Below are positions 1-7,485 of a stretch of 22,268 nt of DNA, piece after piece. Below the pieces are notes generated by a model. That model had not been told where the DNA came from. It ran no database searches and worked only from the letters and a program-made list of their open reading frames with translations. Source of the stretch: a virus; IMG/VR virus record IMGVR_UViG_3300049595_001039, positions 1 through 22,268 of that record. The stretch is one strand, 5' to 3'. Both the position numbers and the translations under genes were made by a program. How positions within the stretch are numbered: position 1 is the stretch's first letter; every line of letters starts with the position of its first letter.

Positions 1-11
1 GGCAGACATCC

Positions 12-20
12 AAAAGGAGG
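12..20 (+). promoter_or_regulatory. Strong Shine-Dalgarno before the first ORF
   Basis: An AAAAGGAGG run ends 4 bases before the ATG at 25. It is one of the strongest ribosome-binding sites in the window and supports a real translation start at 25, even though the coding frame downstream becomes doubtful. Confidence 0.7.
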
Positions 21-24
21 CGAA

Positions 25-330
25 ATGACCAGCGCAGAAATCAACATCGCCATCGCGCAAGCGTGTGGGTGGACGGAGGATCGTTTATTGCCAAGCAATT
101 CCCTCAGAAACCTGACTGGAAGGTATTTAGCCAAGAATTTAGCTGCGAGCATACAGGCAGCAGATGGGTTAGTGAAAGCGAGGAGGAACTATGGTTTTAC
201 GACTTCAAAGAACAGGGATAGTAATCGCACTACTTATCAATATCGGTTGTGTTTCTTATCCACGGCCTTACCCGTGGAACTTCCCCCCAGAGGAAGAGTG
301 GAACGCTCCGCTGGAGACAAGCTGGGTTAA
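25..330 (+). CDS. Small hypothetical phage protein, probably frameshifted
   Basis: The start is well supported by a strong Shine-Dalgarno. The first 16 or so residues (MTSAEINIAIAQACGW) look like the N-terminus of small phage proteins. After about base 72 this frame becomes basic and unconvincing, and its last 140 bases overlap the next gene at 191 in another frame. The third frame is open from base 3 and ends with TAG at 219-221; from about base 72 it reads as acidic, aromatic-rich, protein-like sequence (ending ELWFYDFKEQG). A -1 shift near the GTGGGTGG stretch at 65-72 would join the good N-terminus to that frame, giving a product of about 65 residues with a 31-bp overlap with the next gene. 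This could be a sequencing indel, a decayed gene or true recoding. Function unknown. Confidence 0.4.
   Translation: MTSAEINIAIAQACGWTEDRLLPSNSLRNLTGRYLAKNLAASIQAADGLVKARRNYGFTTSKNRDSNRTTYQYRLCFLSTALPVELPPRGRVERSAGDKLG
181..186 (+). promoter_or_regulatory. Shine-Dalgarno AGGAGG for the ORF at 191
   Basis: A perfect AGGAGG lies 4 bases before the ATG at 191. It decides that the 191 frame, not the continuation of the frame starting at 25, is the likely coding frame from here on. Confidence 0.65.
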
Positions 331-448
331 TGCCGTGGACGCTTTCCGCAACTGGACAGCCCCGAAGGGAAGGGTCTGGAATCCGCTTATTCGGGAGTAT
401 GAGCCTGACTTTGGTCGGGATCTTGAGGAACATGAATTGTATCAATGA
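191..448 (+). CDS. Short proline-rich lipoprotein-like protein
   Basis: This 85-residue protein starts with two arginines and a hydrophobic core (IVIALLINI) followed by Gly-Cys at residues 19-20. That resembles a lipoprotein signal, although Asn at the -3 position is not the usual lipobox residue. The segment after the Cys is rich in Pro, Tyr and Trp (YPRPYPWNFPPEEEW). A short proline-rich lipoprotein would fit an outer-membrane spanin (Rz1-like) in a phage of a Gram-negative host, but no partner i-spanin is recognisable, so this is only a possibility. The start is fixed by AGGAGG four bases upstream. The last 62 bases overlap, tail to tail, the minus-strand HNH-like gene. Confidence 0.55.
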   Translation: MVLRLQRTGIVIALLINIGCVSYPRPYPWNFPPEEEWNAPLETSWVNAVDAFRNWTAPKGRVWNPLIREYEPDFGRDLEEHELYQ

Positions 449-761
449 TCCAGCCTTGCTTGCGGGATTCTCGGCCATTGGCATGAATAAAATCGTGGCA
501 AGCTCGACAAAGCGCGGCAAAAAGACTGTAGTCGCAAAGATAGCGACCAACCCTGCCAGCCTTATGATGGATGTCCTGACTCTTCGTCTTCTTGCATTTC
601 TCGCAGACGGGATGAAGTGCCAAGTAGGCTTTCTTCACTTTTGCATACTCCTTGTATTCACGCTGGCGCTTGGGGGATGCGTACCGCAACCTTCCGCTGC
701 GTTTGAGGCCATTCGACCTTTTGAGTGGAGTTTTTGAACGAAGTGGAGTTTTTCTTGTCAT
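387..761 (-). CDS. HNH-like zinc endonuclease / NinG-like protein
   Basis: Counting from the ATG at 761, the protein has 124 residues. It has a very basic N-terminus with repeated KTPL(R/K) motifs, as is common in phage HNH/NinG-type proteins. A zinc-binding pair of knuckles follows: Cys53-x2-Cys56 and Cys85-x2-Cys88. Between them lies His65-His66 (DIHHKAGR), and His89 and His93 follow in CHDFIHANG. This is the arrangement of small HNH-type nucleases that cut or nick DNA; in phages such proteins act in recombination, packaging or homing. A GTG five codons upstream (776) is an alternative start; neither has a clear ribosome-binding site. The gene is opposite to its neighbours and its 5' end lies 7 bp from the divergent start at 769. 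Catalytic activity is inferred from the motif only. Confidence 0.75.
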   Translation of the reverse strand: MTRKTPLRSKTPLKRSNGLKRSGRLRYASPKRQREYKEYAKVKKAYLALHPVCEKCKKTKSQDIHHKAGRVGRYLCDYSLFAALCRACHDFIHANGRESRKQGWIIDTIHVPQDPDQSQAHTPE

Positions 762-768
762 ACCTACT

Positions 769-957
769 ATGATCACTTGGAACGATTACAACAATACAAA
801 GCCCGATACTGAGGGAATCTACCTTATTAAAAACGACGAGTCAAACCCTCCATTGAGGTGGGCCTGTCACTACCATCCTCACCATGGATGGAGTGGTATT
901 GGACATATACTTGAGCGTGTGATTAAGTATTGGAGTCCATGGCCCGATTCAAAGTAG
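769..957 (+). CDS. Small hypothetical protein, DUF551-like appearance
   Basis: The 62-residue product begins MITWNDYNNTKPDTEG and ends with an aromatic motif (VIKYWSPWPDSK). The pattern of an N-terminal Trp, a 'P..EGIYLI' strand, a central Gly-Trp and a terminal 'YWSPWP' resembles the small phage DUF551-type proteins, whose function is unknown; this is by eye only. The frame is open further upstream to 652, but that segment is antisense to the HNH-like gene and does not look coding. No clear Shine-Dalgarno precedes the ATG. The start is immediately divergent from the minus-strand HNH-like gene. Confidence 0.55.
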   Translation: MITWNDYNNTKPDTEGIYLIKNDESNPPLRWACHYHPHHGWSGIGHILERVIKYWSPWPDSK

Positions 958-1169
958 TATTAACCGTCATCAATGAAGACTCCGTCTCCCCATTCGTGGT
1001 TGGCCCACGATTCCGTCGAGGAACCCCCATGCCAATGGAAGCGTTGTTCGCTGAACGTAATGGCTACTGGTTCGACCCCGCCACCGAAATCGACATGGCC
1101 ACTACATGCGCTGAACAGTTTACCAAATACATCAACCAAGCAGAAGCAAAGAAAAGGAAAAACAAATGA
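939..1169 (+). CDS. Small hypothetical protein (76 aa)
   Basis: The product starts MARFKVVLTVINEDSV and ends with a lysine-rich tail (EAKKRKNK). A TTG three codons upstream (930) is an alternative start, but ATG 939 is preferred. GGAG at 932-935 is close to the ATG, so spacing is short. The gene overlaps the preceding one by 19 bp and the following one by the 4-bp ATGA, so the three small genes are probably co-transcribed and translationally coupled. I do not recognise a family. Confidence 0.6.
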   Translation: MARFKVVLTVINEDSVSPFVVGPRFRRGTPMPMEALFAERNGYWFDPATEIDMATTCAEQFTKYINQAEAKKRKNK

Positions 1170-1354
1170 ATAAGTTTTTAGTGTGCTATGGAGAGAAAGT
1201 GGTGGAACTCCACAACCACAACCTGTCCAAAGACGAAGCCAAGCATGTGGCCAATGCCCTTATAGTCAAGGGCTACAAGAACGTCCGCGTCCGCATGGAA
1301 GACCCCACCCATCCGACTTGGCCACTCCATTTCGATGACGAGGAGAAGACATGA
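1166..1354 (+). CDS. Small hypothetical protein (62 aa)
   Basis: The product (MNKFLVCYGEKVVELHN...) has a short beta-strand-like start, a helix with 'SKDEAKHVANALIVKGYKNVRV' character and an acidic end (FDDEEKT). It looks like a small alpha/beta fold. It starts inside the stop of the preceding gene (ATGA), with AAGGA at 1154-1158 as ribosome-binding site, and its own stop overlaps the next start by another ATGA. This coupling supports it as real. No known function is recognised. Confidence 0.7.
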   Translation: MNKFLVCYGEKVVELHNHNLSKDEAKHVANALIVKGYKNVRVRMEDPTHPTWPLHFDDEEKT

Positions 1355-2568
1355 ACATTGTCTTTGCCTACCACAACGGAGATGCGGAGTTGGCTTTGCT
1401 ATCTGCTAAAGCTATCACCTCTTTTGGCATAAACATGCGACATAAAGCCACCGTATGTGCCACGAACGATAGCGCCCTACTATTCGATATTATCGAAGAG
1501 TTGAAGAAAAGCTTTCCCGAAGTCGGCAGAATCATCGCCCAAGACGGGTTCAATGGTTGGCCTCTTGGCCCCAACCAGATGTTCAGTGATGCGGCGGCAC
1601 AATGCTACTCCGTCAACGAGCCTTGGATGTTCTGGGAGCCCGATTGTGTCCCCATGAAACAAGGCTGGGCTGATGACCTTGAGGCCGAATTCCGCAAAGA
1701 ACCCGCCATCCTTGGCCACCAATACGAAGGGGGCATGGCCACCAATGGGAAGAATATCTACAAAATGATTGTGGGTAGTGCCATCTATCCACCCAATTTC
1801 TTGGACTTCTGCCCATCGGCCCGAAGCCTCGACAACTACAATTTGGCCTACCGCTCTGCTGGATCTATTCCAGAGCCTTGGGACGTTCGTTGTCGCTGGA
1901 ACTTCATGGCCATTGGTCGGGACTGCCCTCTCATGCGAACCTACTGGAGGAGTGTGAACTACCAATGGAAGGATGGGAAGATTGTCTTCTTTGCCGAAGA
2001 CCCCGAATCCCAAGCCATTCAAGGAGTCACCTGTCCCGATAGAGTTATCTCCAGTAAAGCTGTGGTTATCCACGGATGCAAAGACGGATCTCTCCACAAG
2101 ATGGCTATTGCGGGATTTCCAATGCCCGAAGATAAACCTGTAATGCCGTCAGATTCCACGGGATTAGATATCCCATCGAATTCCATGGGATTAGAAAGTA
2201 TACCCGATCAGGAACAGGCTTTTTCCAATGTCTCTGTAGGAGACGAAATTGAGATTGTTCATATACCCGTTCGGGAACCCGACATATCATTGCAGGAAGT
2301 GACACAAAATGTAGACACTTGTTTGCAAGGTACTACGGTTTGCAACAAAACATCAGAAGAGGCGAATTACGCCCCATATCCCATCCAAGTCTTGTGCGAG
2401 GCTGTAGGTATAACCACAAGGGAAAAAAAAATGCGGGCAATCAAACAAGATCCGCCTAAAAAGAAGAAAAAACGCATGCTTTCTTCAGAGGAACGCCAAC
2501 GCCGCAGCGAGGCCATGAAGGCGATTCTCGCAAGAAAGGCTGAACGAAAAGCCCAAGGTGTTGTCTAA
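1351..2568 (+). CDS. Putative glycosyltransferase with basic C-terminal tail
   Basis: The first 255 or so residues look like a GT-A type nucleotide-sugar transferase: an N-terminal strand (MNIVFAYHNG), helices, and an acidic EPDC motif at residues 96-99 within 'FWEPDCVP..QGW', the position expected for the metal- and sugar-binding Asp. Phages use such enzymes to modify DNA, virion proteins or host envelope sugars; the acceptor cannot be told here. The remaining 150 residues are different: a low-complexity linker with a 9-residue imperfect repeat, then a strongly basic end (PPKKKKKRMLSSEERQRRSE) that resembles nucleic-acid-binding tails of phage proteins. GAGGAG at 1340-1345 and a 4-bp overlap with the upstream gene fix the start. 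The family assignment is by motif and overall feel, not by alignment. Confidence 0.6.
   Translation: MNIVFAYHNGDAELALLSAKAITSFGINMRHKATVCATNDSALLFDIIEELKKSFPEVGRIIAQDGFNGWPLGPNQMFSDAAAQCYSVNEPWMFWEPDCVPMKQGWADDLEAEFRKEPAILGHQYEGGMATNGKNIYKMIVGSAIYPPNFLDFCPSARSLDNYNLAYRSAGSIPEPWDVRCRWNFMAIGRDCPLMRTYWRSVNYQWKDGKIVFFAEDPESQAIQGVTCPDRVISSKAVVIHGCKDGSLHKMAIAGFPMPEDKPVMPSDSTGLDIPSNSMGLESIPDQEQAFSNVSVGDEIEIVHIPVREPDISLQEVTQNVDTCLQGTTVCNKTSEEANYAPYPIQVLCEAVGITTREKKMRAIKQDPPKKKKKRMLSSEERQRRSEAMKAILARKAERKAQGVV
2146..2196 (+). repeat. Imperfect 27-nt tandem repeat in glycosyltransferase linker
   Basis: Two 24-base units begin at 2146 and 2173, a period of 27 bases (9 codons). Both contain ATTCCAyGGGATTAGA. 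They encode SDSTGLDI and SNSMGLES in the linker between the enzyme-like domain and the basic tail, and probably arose by local duplication. Confidence 0.6.
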
Positions 2569-2574
2569 CCCTTC

Positions 2575-3909
2575 GTGAACAACGAATCCATCTTCGACCA
2601 ATCGTCGGAAAGCGCCGTTCTTTCCTGTTTCCTCCACGCACAACTTGATGAGCAAAGAGAGATGCTATCCACCCTCAGAGAGGATCACTTCCATCTCTAC
2701 GAGCATAAGCTGATATTCCAGTCGTTCCTTCGTGTGGTTGGTAAATCCATCCATGCCGACTACATCTCCATCAAGAGTGATCTGGATGGCAACGCAACCT
2801 TAGAAGATGCTGGGGGAGACAAGACTCTTGCAGACATAGCCTCCTATTGCCAGTCCTCCCACAATTGGAGGCGCTATTTCCCCCAGCTTGAGGAAGCTCG
2901 CTATCGCCGTTCCCTTGAGATGTTGGGCGGTGATATTGTCCACAAGGCCCGTGACCGCGAGCTAAAGCTGGAAGAACTCAAGAACTGGTCGGAGACCAGC
3001 ATTATGCGGGCTGACTACCTGATCGACAACACCGAGAAACTGTCGATTAAGAGCGTAGTAGACCGCGCCCTAGACAACATCGAATCCACAATGCGCGGTG
3101 AGCCCAAGATTGGCATACGCACAGGCTTGGTACCAGTGGACGATCTCCTAATGTTCGGCATGCGAGGAGGAGACATGATTGTTCTCGCGGCCAGACCCGC
3201 AGTCGGCAAGACCAGTGCTGCTATGCAGATTGCCGAGCATGTTGCCTTGGATGCCCAGAAGCGAGTCCTTATTTTCTCACTTGAGATGACCAGTGTCAGT
3301 CTGATGGAGAGAATGATTCGGAGTCGGGCTCGCGTGCGAGCAGCCGACATTCTCGCTCAGTCCATTACGAAGTTTCAGCGCGAGAGCTTATCAAACGCCT
3401 ACGCCGAAGTGCGCGATAGCCACATTCTTTGCGACGACACTTCTGGTAAGTCTATCGGTTACATCAAGGCCGTGGCTCGCCGCGCCCACCAGAAGGAACC
3501 GTTGGATTTGATCATTATCGACTACCTCCAGTTGTTGCGCGGGGACAGCAAGCGAAGCAAGGACAACCGCGTTAACGAAGTCGAAGAGATCAGTGGTGGC
3601 ATTAAGGAACTGGCCAAGACGTTGCGCGTACCAGTTTTGGTACTAGCCCAGTTGAATCGCGATCCCGAAAAACGCGGAGGCAGACCAAGTCTCTCAGACC
3701 TCAAGGGGTCTGGTGCTATCGAACAGGATAGTGATATGGTGGTAATCCTCCATTGTGATGAGGAGGACGCCAAGAACCATTCTCAAATGCCGACAGTCGA
3801 ATTCATTGTGGCCAAGAACCGCGAGGGAGCTACTGGCATTGCTCCGATGAGCTTTAACAAGGCGATTACTCGCTTTGAGATTTCTTCCAGCAATGGTCGG
3901 GAAAGCTGA
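2575..3909 (+). CDS. dnaB: Replicative DNA helicase, DnaB family
   Basis: This 444-residue protein has the full DnaB layout and a typical length: a helical N-terminal domain (residues 1-110, starting 'SESAVLSCFL'), a linker, and a RecA-like ATPase domain from about 165. Walker A is ARPAVGKT with Lys212. A FSLEM motif follows. Walker B is LIIIDYLQL with Asp316. The C-terminus has 'GSGAIEQDSDMV' and 'VAKNREG', the Q-loop/arginine-finger region of the family. The enzyme would unwind the phage replication fork as a hexamer; no phage primase or loader is seen nearby, so host proteins may be used. The start is GTG at 2575, 6 bases after the previous stop and without a strong Shine-Dalgarno. The last 44 bp overlap the 3' end of a gene on the other strand. 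Confidence 0.95.
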   Translation: MNNESIFDQSSESAVLSCFLHAQLDEQREMLSTLREDHFHLYEHKLIFQSFLRVVGKSIHADYISIKSDLDGNATLEDAGGDKTLADIASYCQSSHNWRRYFPQLEEARYRRSLEMLGGDIVHKARDRELKLEELKNWSETSIMRADYLIDNTEKLSIKSVVDRALDNIESTMRGEPKIGIRTGLVPVDDLLMFGMRGGDMIVLAARPAVGKTSAAMQIAEHVALDAQKRVLIFSLEMTSVSLMERMIRSRARVRAADILAQSITKFQRESLSNAYAEVRDSHILCDDTSGKSIGYIKAVARRAHQKEPLDLIIIDYLQLLRGDSKRSKDNRVNEVEEISGGIKELAKTLRVPVLVLAQLNRDPEKRGGRPSLSDLKGSGAIEQDSDMVVILHCDEEDAKNHSQMPTVEFIVAKNREGATGIAPMSFNKAITRFEISSSNGRES

Positions 3910-4459
3910 GATGGGCGTCTTGCTGAACATCCAGAGGCAGATGAACACTCACGGCATTGAAGCACCCACAGACCCCACAAGCCTTTAGCTGGTTGTCATA
4001 GCTGGTCTTTCGGGCTCCCGCGATGGCTGGAAGCATTCCTGCAATTCCCTTGCACCCCCAACATCCAGAGGTGGAAATTTGATGCGGACATGCCGCACAG
4101 ATTTTGGCTCTACGCTCTGCCTCCTCTTGATCTACCAATTGAAATTTAGATTGGGTGGCAAAGTTATACATTGCCCTGACCCAGCGGACAATTTCTCCGA
4201 AGCCCAAGGTCTGCTTAACGCTAGAACAAGGAACACAGTTGCTAGACCCCGCCAAACGCTCACAAAGGGCATTCTCTATTTGGGAAATGAGATCGGTGGG
4301 AGGCACCAAACCCCGCTCCAAAATCTTCTTCTCGCAGTTCTTAACCATGTCCCCAAAGTCCCCACCATGGATAGCCTCTCCCGTCACGGGGCACTTAATC
4401 CACCAGCCCTGTGGAGGAACGTCAGTTTTGCGGGGATAACAGAATCTAAGACTACTCAT
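3866..4459 (-). CDS. Cysteine-rich putative zinc-binding protein
   Basis: The 197-residue protein has 14 cysteines. The C-terminal third carries clustered pairs: Cys121-x2-Cys124 (CAACPHQ), Cys133-x2-Cys136 (CWGCKG), Cys161-x2-Cys164-x-Cys166 (CGVCGC) and Cys190 (HCW), enough for two zinc sites. The N-terminal half has 'PPQGWW..CPVTGEAIHGG'. I do not know a characterised family; a DNA- or protein-binding role near replication and packaging is a guess. It is read after the terminase-small-like gene, its ATG lying within that gene's end (ATGAGTAG, 8-bp overlap), so the two are likely coupled. Its 3' end overlaps the DnaB gene tail to tail by 44 bp. Confidence 0.75.
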   Translation of the reverse strand: MSSLRFCYPRKTDVPPQGWWIKCPVTGEAIHGGDFGDMVKNCEKKILERGLVPPTDLISQIENALCERLAGSSNCVPCSSVKQTLGFGEIVRWVRAMYNFATQSKFQLVDQEEAERRAKICAACPHQISTSGCWGCKGIAGMLPAIAGARKTSYDNQLKACGVCGCFNAVSVHLPLDVQQDAHLSFPDHCWKKSQSE

Positions 4460-5219
4460 TGACTACCAATTCGGCCTCGTAGGTGTTGTTGTCTGGGATC
4501 TTCAACGATTCCAGTTTGGTGGCGATATTGATCTGAACCGCGTTTTGCTGGTTGTTGCCTTCGCTAAAGTTGATAGATGCGGCTTCGGCCAGTTGCTTGA
4601 TATTTCGCATCATGCCCAGAGCCTCCATGCCATCTAGGTCTTGCGCGGCATCGGCAGCCTTAACCAACACTTTACCAGTCAAAAACTTAATAGATTTCTT
4701 CATGGTCTCAATGGAGGCCGTGATATCGGAGAGCAGGGTGGGAACATCAGAATCCTCCCAAGGTGCGGGGTTTTGGTCGTTGGCCAGCCTTTCTCGGCAT
4801 GCCACCCAGCGTTGAGTTTCCTTCCAAAGATTGATTGTGGACACGCTAACCCCGATTTCCGAAGCAATATCAGGAACGTTGCGCCCAGAGCAGAATAGCG
4901 AAAATGCCTTGATGCATTGCATCCGCTTTTCTTTTTCCATCTCCTCCATCTTTGGCGGAGCGGGAACCAGTTGATTGGGGCGCTCCACCTCCCAAGGATA
5001 GAGGTTTTCTTGTTCGGGGCTAGACCGCCAGATTTCGGCATGCTTTTCCCACTTCTCGCTATGGACAAACTTCGATAGCTGGGGAGGGGAGGTAAAACCA
5101 AGCTCGGTCATAATTGCCTTGGTCCCTCGGCCCGCGACATAAAGTCGGAAGGCATTTTGTTTTTTGATTCGGTTTTCTGGTAAGTCCCAGTCGATCTTGT
5201 TCTTGCGCTGTCCAGCCAT
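4452..5219 (-). CDS. Probable terminase small subunit with two HTH-like halves
   Basis: The 255-residue protein contains two similar segments, residues 23-57 and 104-138. Each has the pattern AF-L-(Y/F)-(V/C)-(A/S)-G-R, then a helix-turn-helix (AIMTELGF / DIASEIGV), then a (W)EKW/QRW end. This resembles the DNA-recognition part of phage terminase small subunits, and the gene lies beside the large subunit. In that role it would bind the packaging site and recruit TerL. The C-terminal part is helical and would serve oligomerisation. It is transcribed away from TerL, with only 28 bp between the two ATGs, which is unusual. A transcriptional regulator with duplicated HTH is the main alternative. 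Confidence 0.6.
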   Translation of the reverse strand: MAGQRKNKIDWDLPENRIKKQNAFRLYVAGRGTKAIMTELGFTSPPQLSKFVHSEKWEKHAEIWRSSPEQENLYPWEVERPNQLVPAPPKMEEMEKEKRMQCIKAFSLFCSGRNVPDIASEIGVSVSTINLWKETQRWVACRERLANDQNPAPWEDSDVPTLLSDITASIETMKKSIKFLTGKVLVKAADAAQDLDGMEALGMMRNIKQLAEAASINFSEGNNQQNAVQINIATKLESLKIPDNNTYEAELVVNE

Positions 5220-5247
5220 CCCGATTAGTTTAGTAGAAATTTCTCAG

Positions 5248-7089
5248 ATGGCAACAGAAGATCAGGGGATAGAAAAATACGGGCGGTTATGGCTATCCAA
5301 GGATGGGCAGGCGATTACACCTCTGCGTATCGAAATGGATGCTTTTCTTATGGGGTTAACACCTGAAGAGGGGGGGCTCGGCAAAGCCCGCCACTACCGA
5401 AATATCGTCTCAGCCATCTGGCCCACCTTCCAGTGGCATAAATGGGCGGAGTTAGCCGCCCAAGCCTTCTGCGCTTCAGTCCACGAAGAAGACGAGGCCT
5501 CTGGCAACAAGTTTATGCGTAGCGTCACGGGGCTGGCTGGGGGCACCGACTCAGGAAAGTCCTACGGCATGGCGGCGTTTGCATTGGTCAACTGGTTCTG
5601 CGACCCGATCAATACGATGTGCATTGTGGTCTCTACAAGCAAGATCGACGCCAAGCAGCGTATCTGGGCGGCACTGGTCAAGATGTATCGCGAAGCCCGA
5701 AACCTCGGAATCGCATCAGGCCGACTCATCGAATCCATGGATATCATCAAGCTATCCGAAGAAGAGGGAGCCATTATCGATCCCCTAACAGGGGTGAGCG
5801 ATGCCTCCTCCATCATGCTTTTGGCGGCTGGTGACGAATACAAAGATGACGCCCAAAAACGACTTCAGGGTAAGAAGAATCGTCGTATTGTGTTGATTAT
5901 AGACGAGTTACAGGACTGTTCGGCTTCTGTGATTAACGAAGCAATCTGGGGATTTAAGGGCGCACAAGAACTCTATGTGGTGGGAGCAGGCAACCCCGCA
6001 TCCATATTCGACCCCCACGGAAAATTCTGCGAACCTATCAAGGGATGGATGAGTGTGGATGAGGATACCCCGAATTGGAAAATACGGGTGGCTGGTATTG
6101 AGGGGATATGCATCCGTTTTGACTCCGAAAAGGACAACCCCAACCAACAAGCTTTTGAACAGGGGAAGGGACTTCGCTACCCGTTTCTACCAAAACCAAA
6201 TGATGTAGCTTTGGCTAAAAAGGAACTGGGAGAACTCAATCCCCAGTTCTGGCGCAAGTTCAGGGGCTTCTGGCCACCCGCAGACGCCGATGATTCCACG
6301 ATTGTCTCGGATATACTTCTGGCTCGCCATGGGGCTCTGGATAAACCCATCTGGGACGGAACCCCGAAAGATATAGCAGGAGTTGATCCTAGCTACACAG
6401 AAGGCGGTGACCGCTTTGTCTTTACCCATCTTAAATATGGTAGGCTAATCTCAGGAAAATGGGCGATAGCCGTAGAGAAACAATATGTCCTCAACCGAAG
6501 GGCGGGGTCTCAAGAAGATTTCCAATACGAAATGATCCAACAGATTAGCGACCTATCTATCAAGTTGGGAATCCCGAACCAATGGATAGGGGTAGACGCC
6601 TCGGCTGGTGGTATCTTTTGGTCTATCGGAGAGAGGGAGCTTCTCAAGGGCTGGCATGCGGTGAGTTTTGCTGGAGCGGCCTCAGATCTTCCTGTATCGG
6701 CTCAATATGCCATGAGAAACGAAGTGACTGGAAAACCCCAAGTCGGCAAGGAACTCTTCCACAACATGGCTAGTGAACTATGTTTCGCCGCCCGCTACTT
6801 CTTGGAATGCGAGCAACTCAAGGGAATCGCCCCCGATCTGGCGTGGGAGATGACCCAAAGGAAGTATGCCCGTAGGACGCGGAAGATTATCATCGAATCC
6901 AAGACCGACATGAAAAGGCGGATCGGAAAGTCCCCCGACTTATTCGACTCGTTCGCCGTGGGACTGTTCGTCGCCCGCAAAGTATTCGGGGCCATGGCGG
7001 GATCGGAGGCAATAGAAGAAAAGAAACGAGTCAACAAAGAGACCTTCAAGAAACTCAAACAAGCCTTGACTTTGCGAAGGCAATGGTAG
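5248..7089 (+). CDS. terL: Terminase large subunit (packaging ATPase and nuclease)
   Basis: Counting from ATG 5248, the protein has 613 residues. Walker A is GGTDSGKS at 98-105 (Lys104). Walker B with the catalytic Glu is IVLIIDELQD with Asp219-Glu220. The C-terminal RNase H-like nuclease shows its acidic residues in 'AGVDPSY' (Asp380), 'IGVDASAGG' (Asp450) and 'SPDLFDSF' (Asp564/Asp567). It would pump DNA into the prohead and cut the concatemer. The frame is open back to 5164, but that part is antisense to the small-subunit-like gene and reads as non-coding, so ATG 5248 is preferred. There is no Shine-Dalgarno; the leader is AT-rich. Confidence 0.93.
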   Translation: MATEDQGIEKYGRLWLSKDGQAITPLRIEMDAFLMGLTPEEGGLGKARHYRNIVSAIWPTFQWHKWAELAAQAFCASVHEEDEASGNKFMRSVTGLAGGTDSGKSYGMAAFALVNWFCDPINTMCIVVSTSKIDAKQRIWAALVKMYREARNLGIASGRLIESMDIIKLSEEEGAIIDPLTGVSDASSIMLLAAGDEYKDDAQKRLQGKKNRRIVLIIDELQDCSASVINEAIWGFKGAQELYVVGAGNPASIFDPHGKFCEPIKGWMSVDEDTPNWKIRVAGIEGICIRFDSEKDNPNQQAFEQGKGLRYPFLPKPNDVALAKKELGELNPQFWRKFRGFWPPADADDSTIVSDILLARHGALDKPIWDGTPKDIAGVDPSYTEGGDRFVFTHLKYGRLISGKWAIAVEKQYVLNRRAGSQEDFQYEMIQQISDLSIKLGIPNQWIGVDASAGGIFWSIGERELLKGWHAVSFAGAASDLPVSAQYAMRNEVTGKPQVGKELFHNMASELCFAARYFLECEQLKGIAPDLAWEMTQRKYARRTRKIIIESKTDMKRRIGKSPDLFDSFAVGLFVARKVFGAMAGSEAIEEKKRVNKETFKKLKQALTLRRQW

Positions 7090-7110
7090 ACTCTACGCTG
7101 GATTTTTTCT

Positions 7111-7485
7111 ATGGCCGAACTACCGATTGCTATTGCCGATATTTGTATCTTTCAGGGGGCAACCTTTGACCAGACTCTGTTTTATGAAACGGGAGAGCCG
7201 TCAACACCTGTTAATCTTGCGGGATTTACGGCCAAGATGCACATCCGCTCAAAGCCCGAATCCAAAGCACTAATTCTTGAGTTGTCCACGGCAGTTGGCA
7301 ATGGTAGGATCACTCTTAACTATGGATCTCAAAATGGGGCTATTCGACTATTTATTTCGGCTGCTGACACGGCGCAACTCTCGGTCTGTGACAAGGCCGT
7401 ATATGACCTTGAGCTATACAACGGGTCCGTCACAACCCGAATCCTGCAAGGCAATGTTATCATTTCACCAGAGGTAACCCGATGA
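7111..7485 (+). CDS. BppU-N-like small tail/fibre-attachment protein, copy 1
   Basis: The 124-residue protein has the pattern of the immunoglobulin-like N-terminal domain of phage baseplate/fibre adaptor proteins (BppU-N type): 'IFQGATFDQTLFY', 'PVNLAGFTAKMHIR', a glycine turn, 'AADTAQL', 'AVYDLELYNG' and 'ILQGNVIISPEVTR'. It is paralogous to the 122-residue protein at 10509, with matches along its length. It probably connects a fibre to the tail or baseplate; this is inferred from the family resemblance. It overlaps the next gene by ATGA, and its own start has no Shine-Dalgarno (T-rich leader). Confidence 0.65.
   Translation: MAELPIAIADICIFQGATFDQTLFYETGEPSTPVNLAGFTAKMHIRSKPESKALILELSTAVGNGRITLNYGSQNGAIRLFISAADTAQLSVCDKAVYDLELYNGSVTTRILQGNVIISPEVTR

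Noticed and set aside
249-737. Plus-strand ORF of 162 residues
   Set aside because: It is antisense to the HNH-like gene, whose zinc motifs are clear, and overlaps the lipoprotein-like ORF; its composition is not protein-like.
1480-2097. Minus-strand ORF of 205 residues inside the glycosyltransferase-like gene
   Set aside because: It is a shadow of a well-supported plus-strand gene with a good ribosome-binding site; its sequence shows no domain and no start signal.
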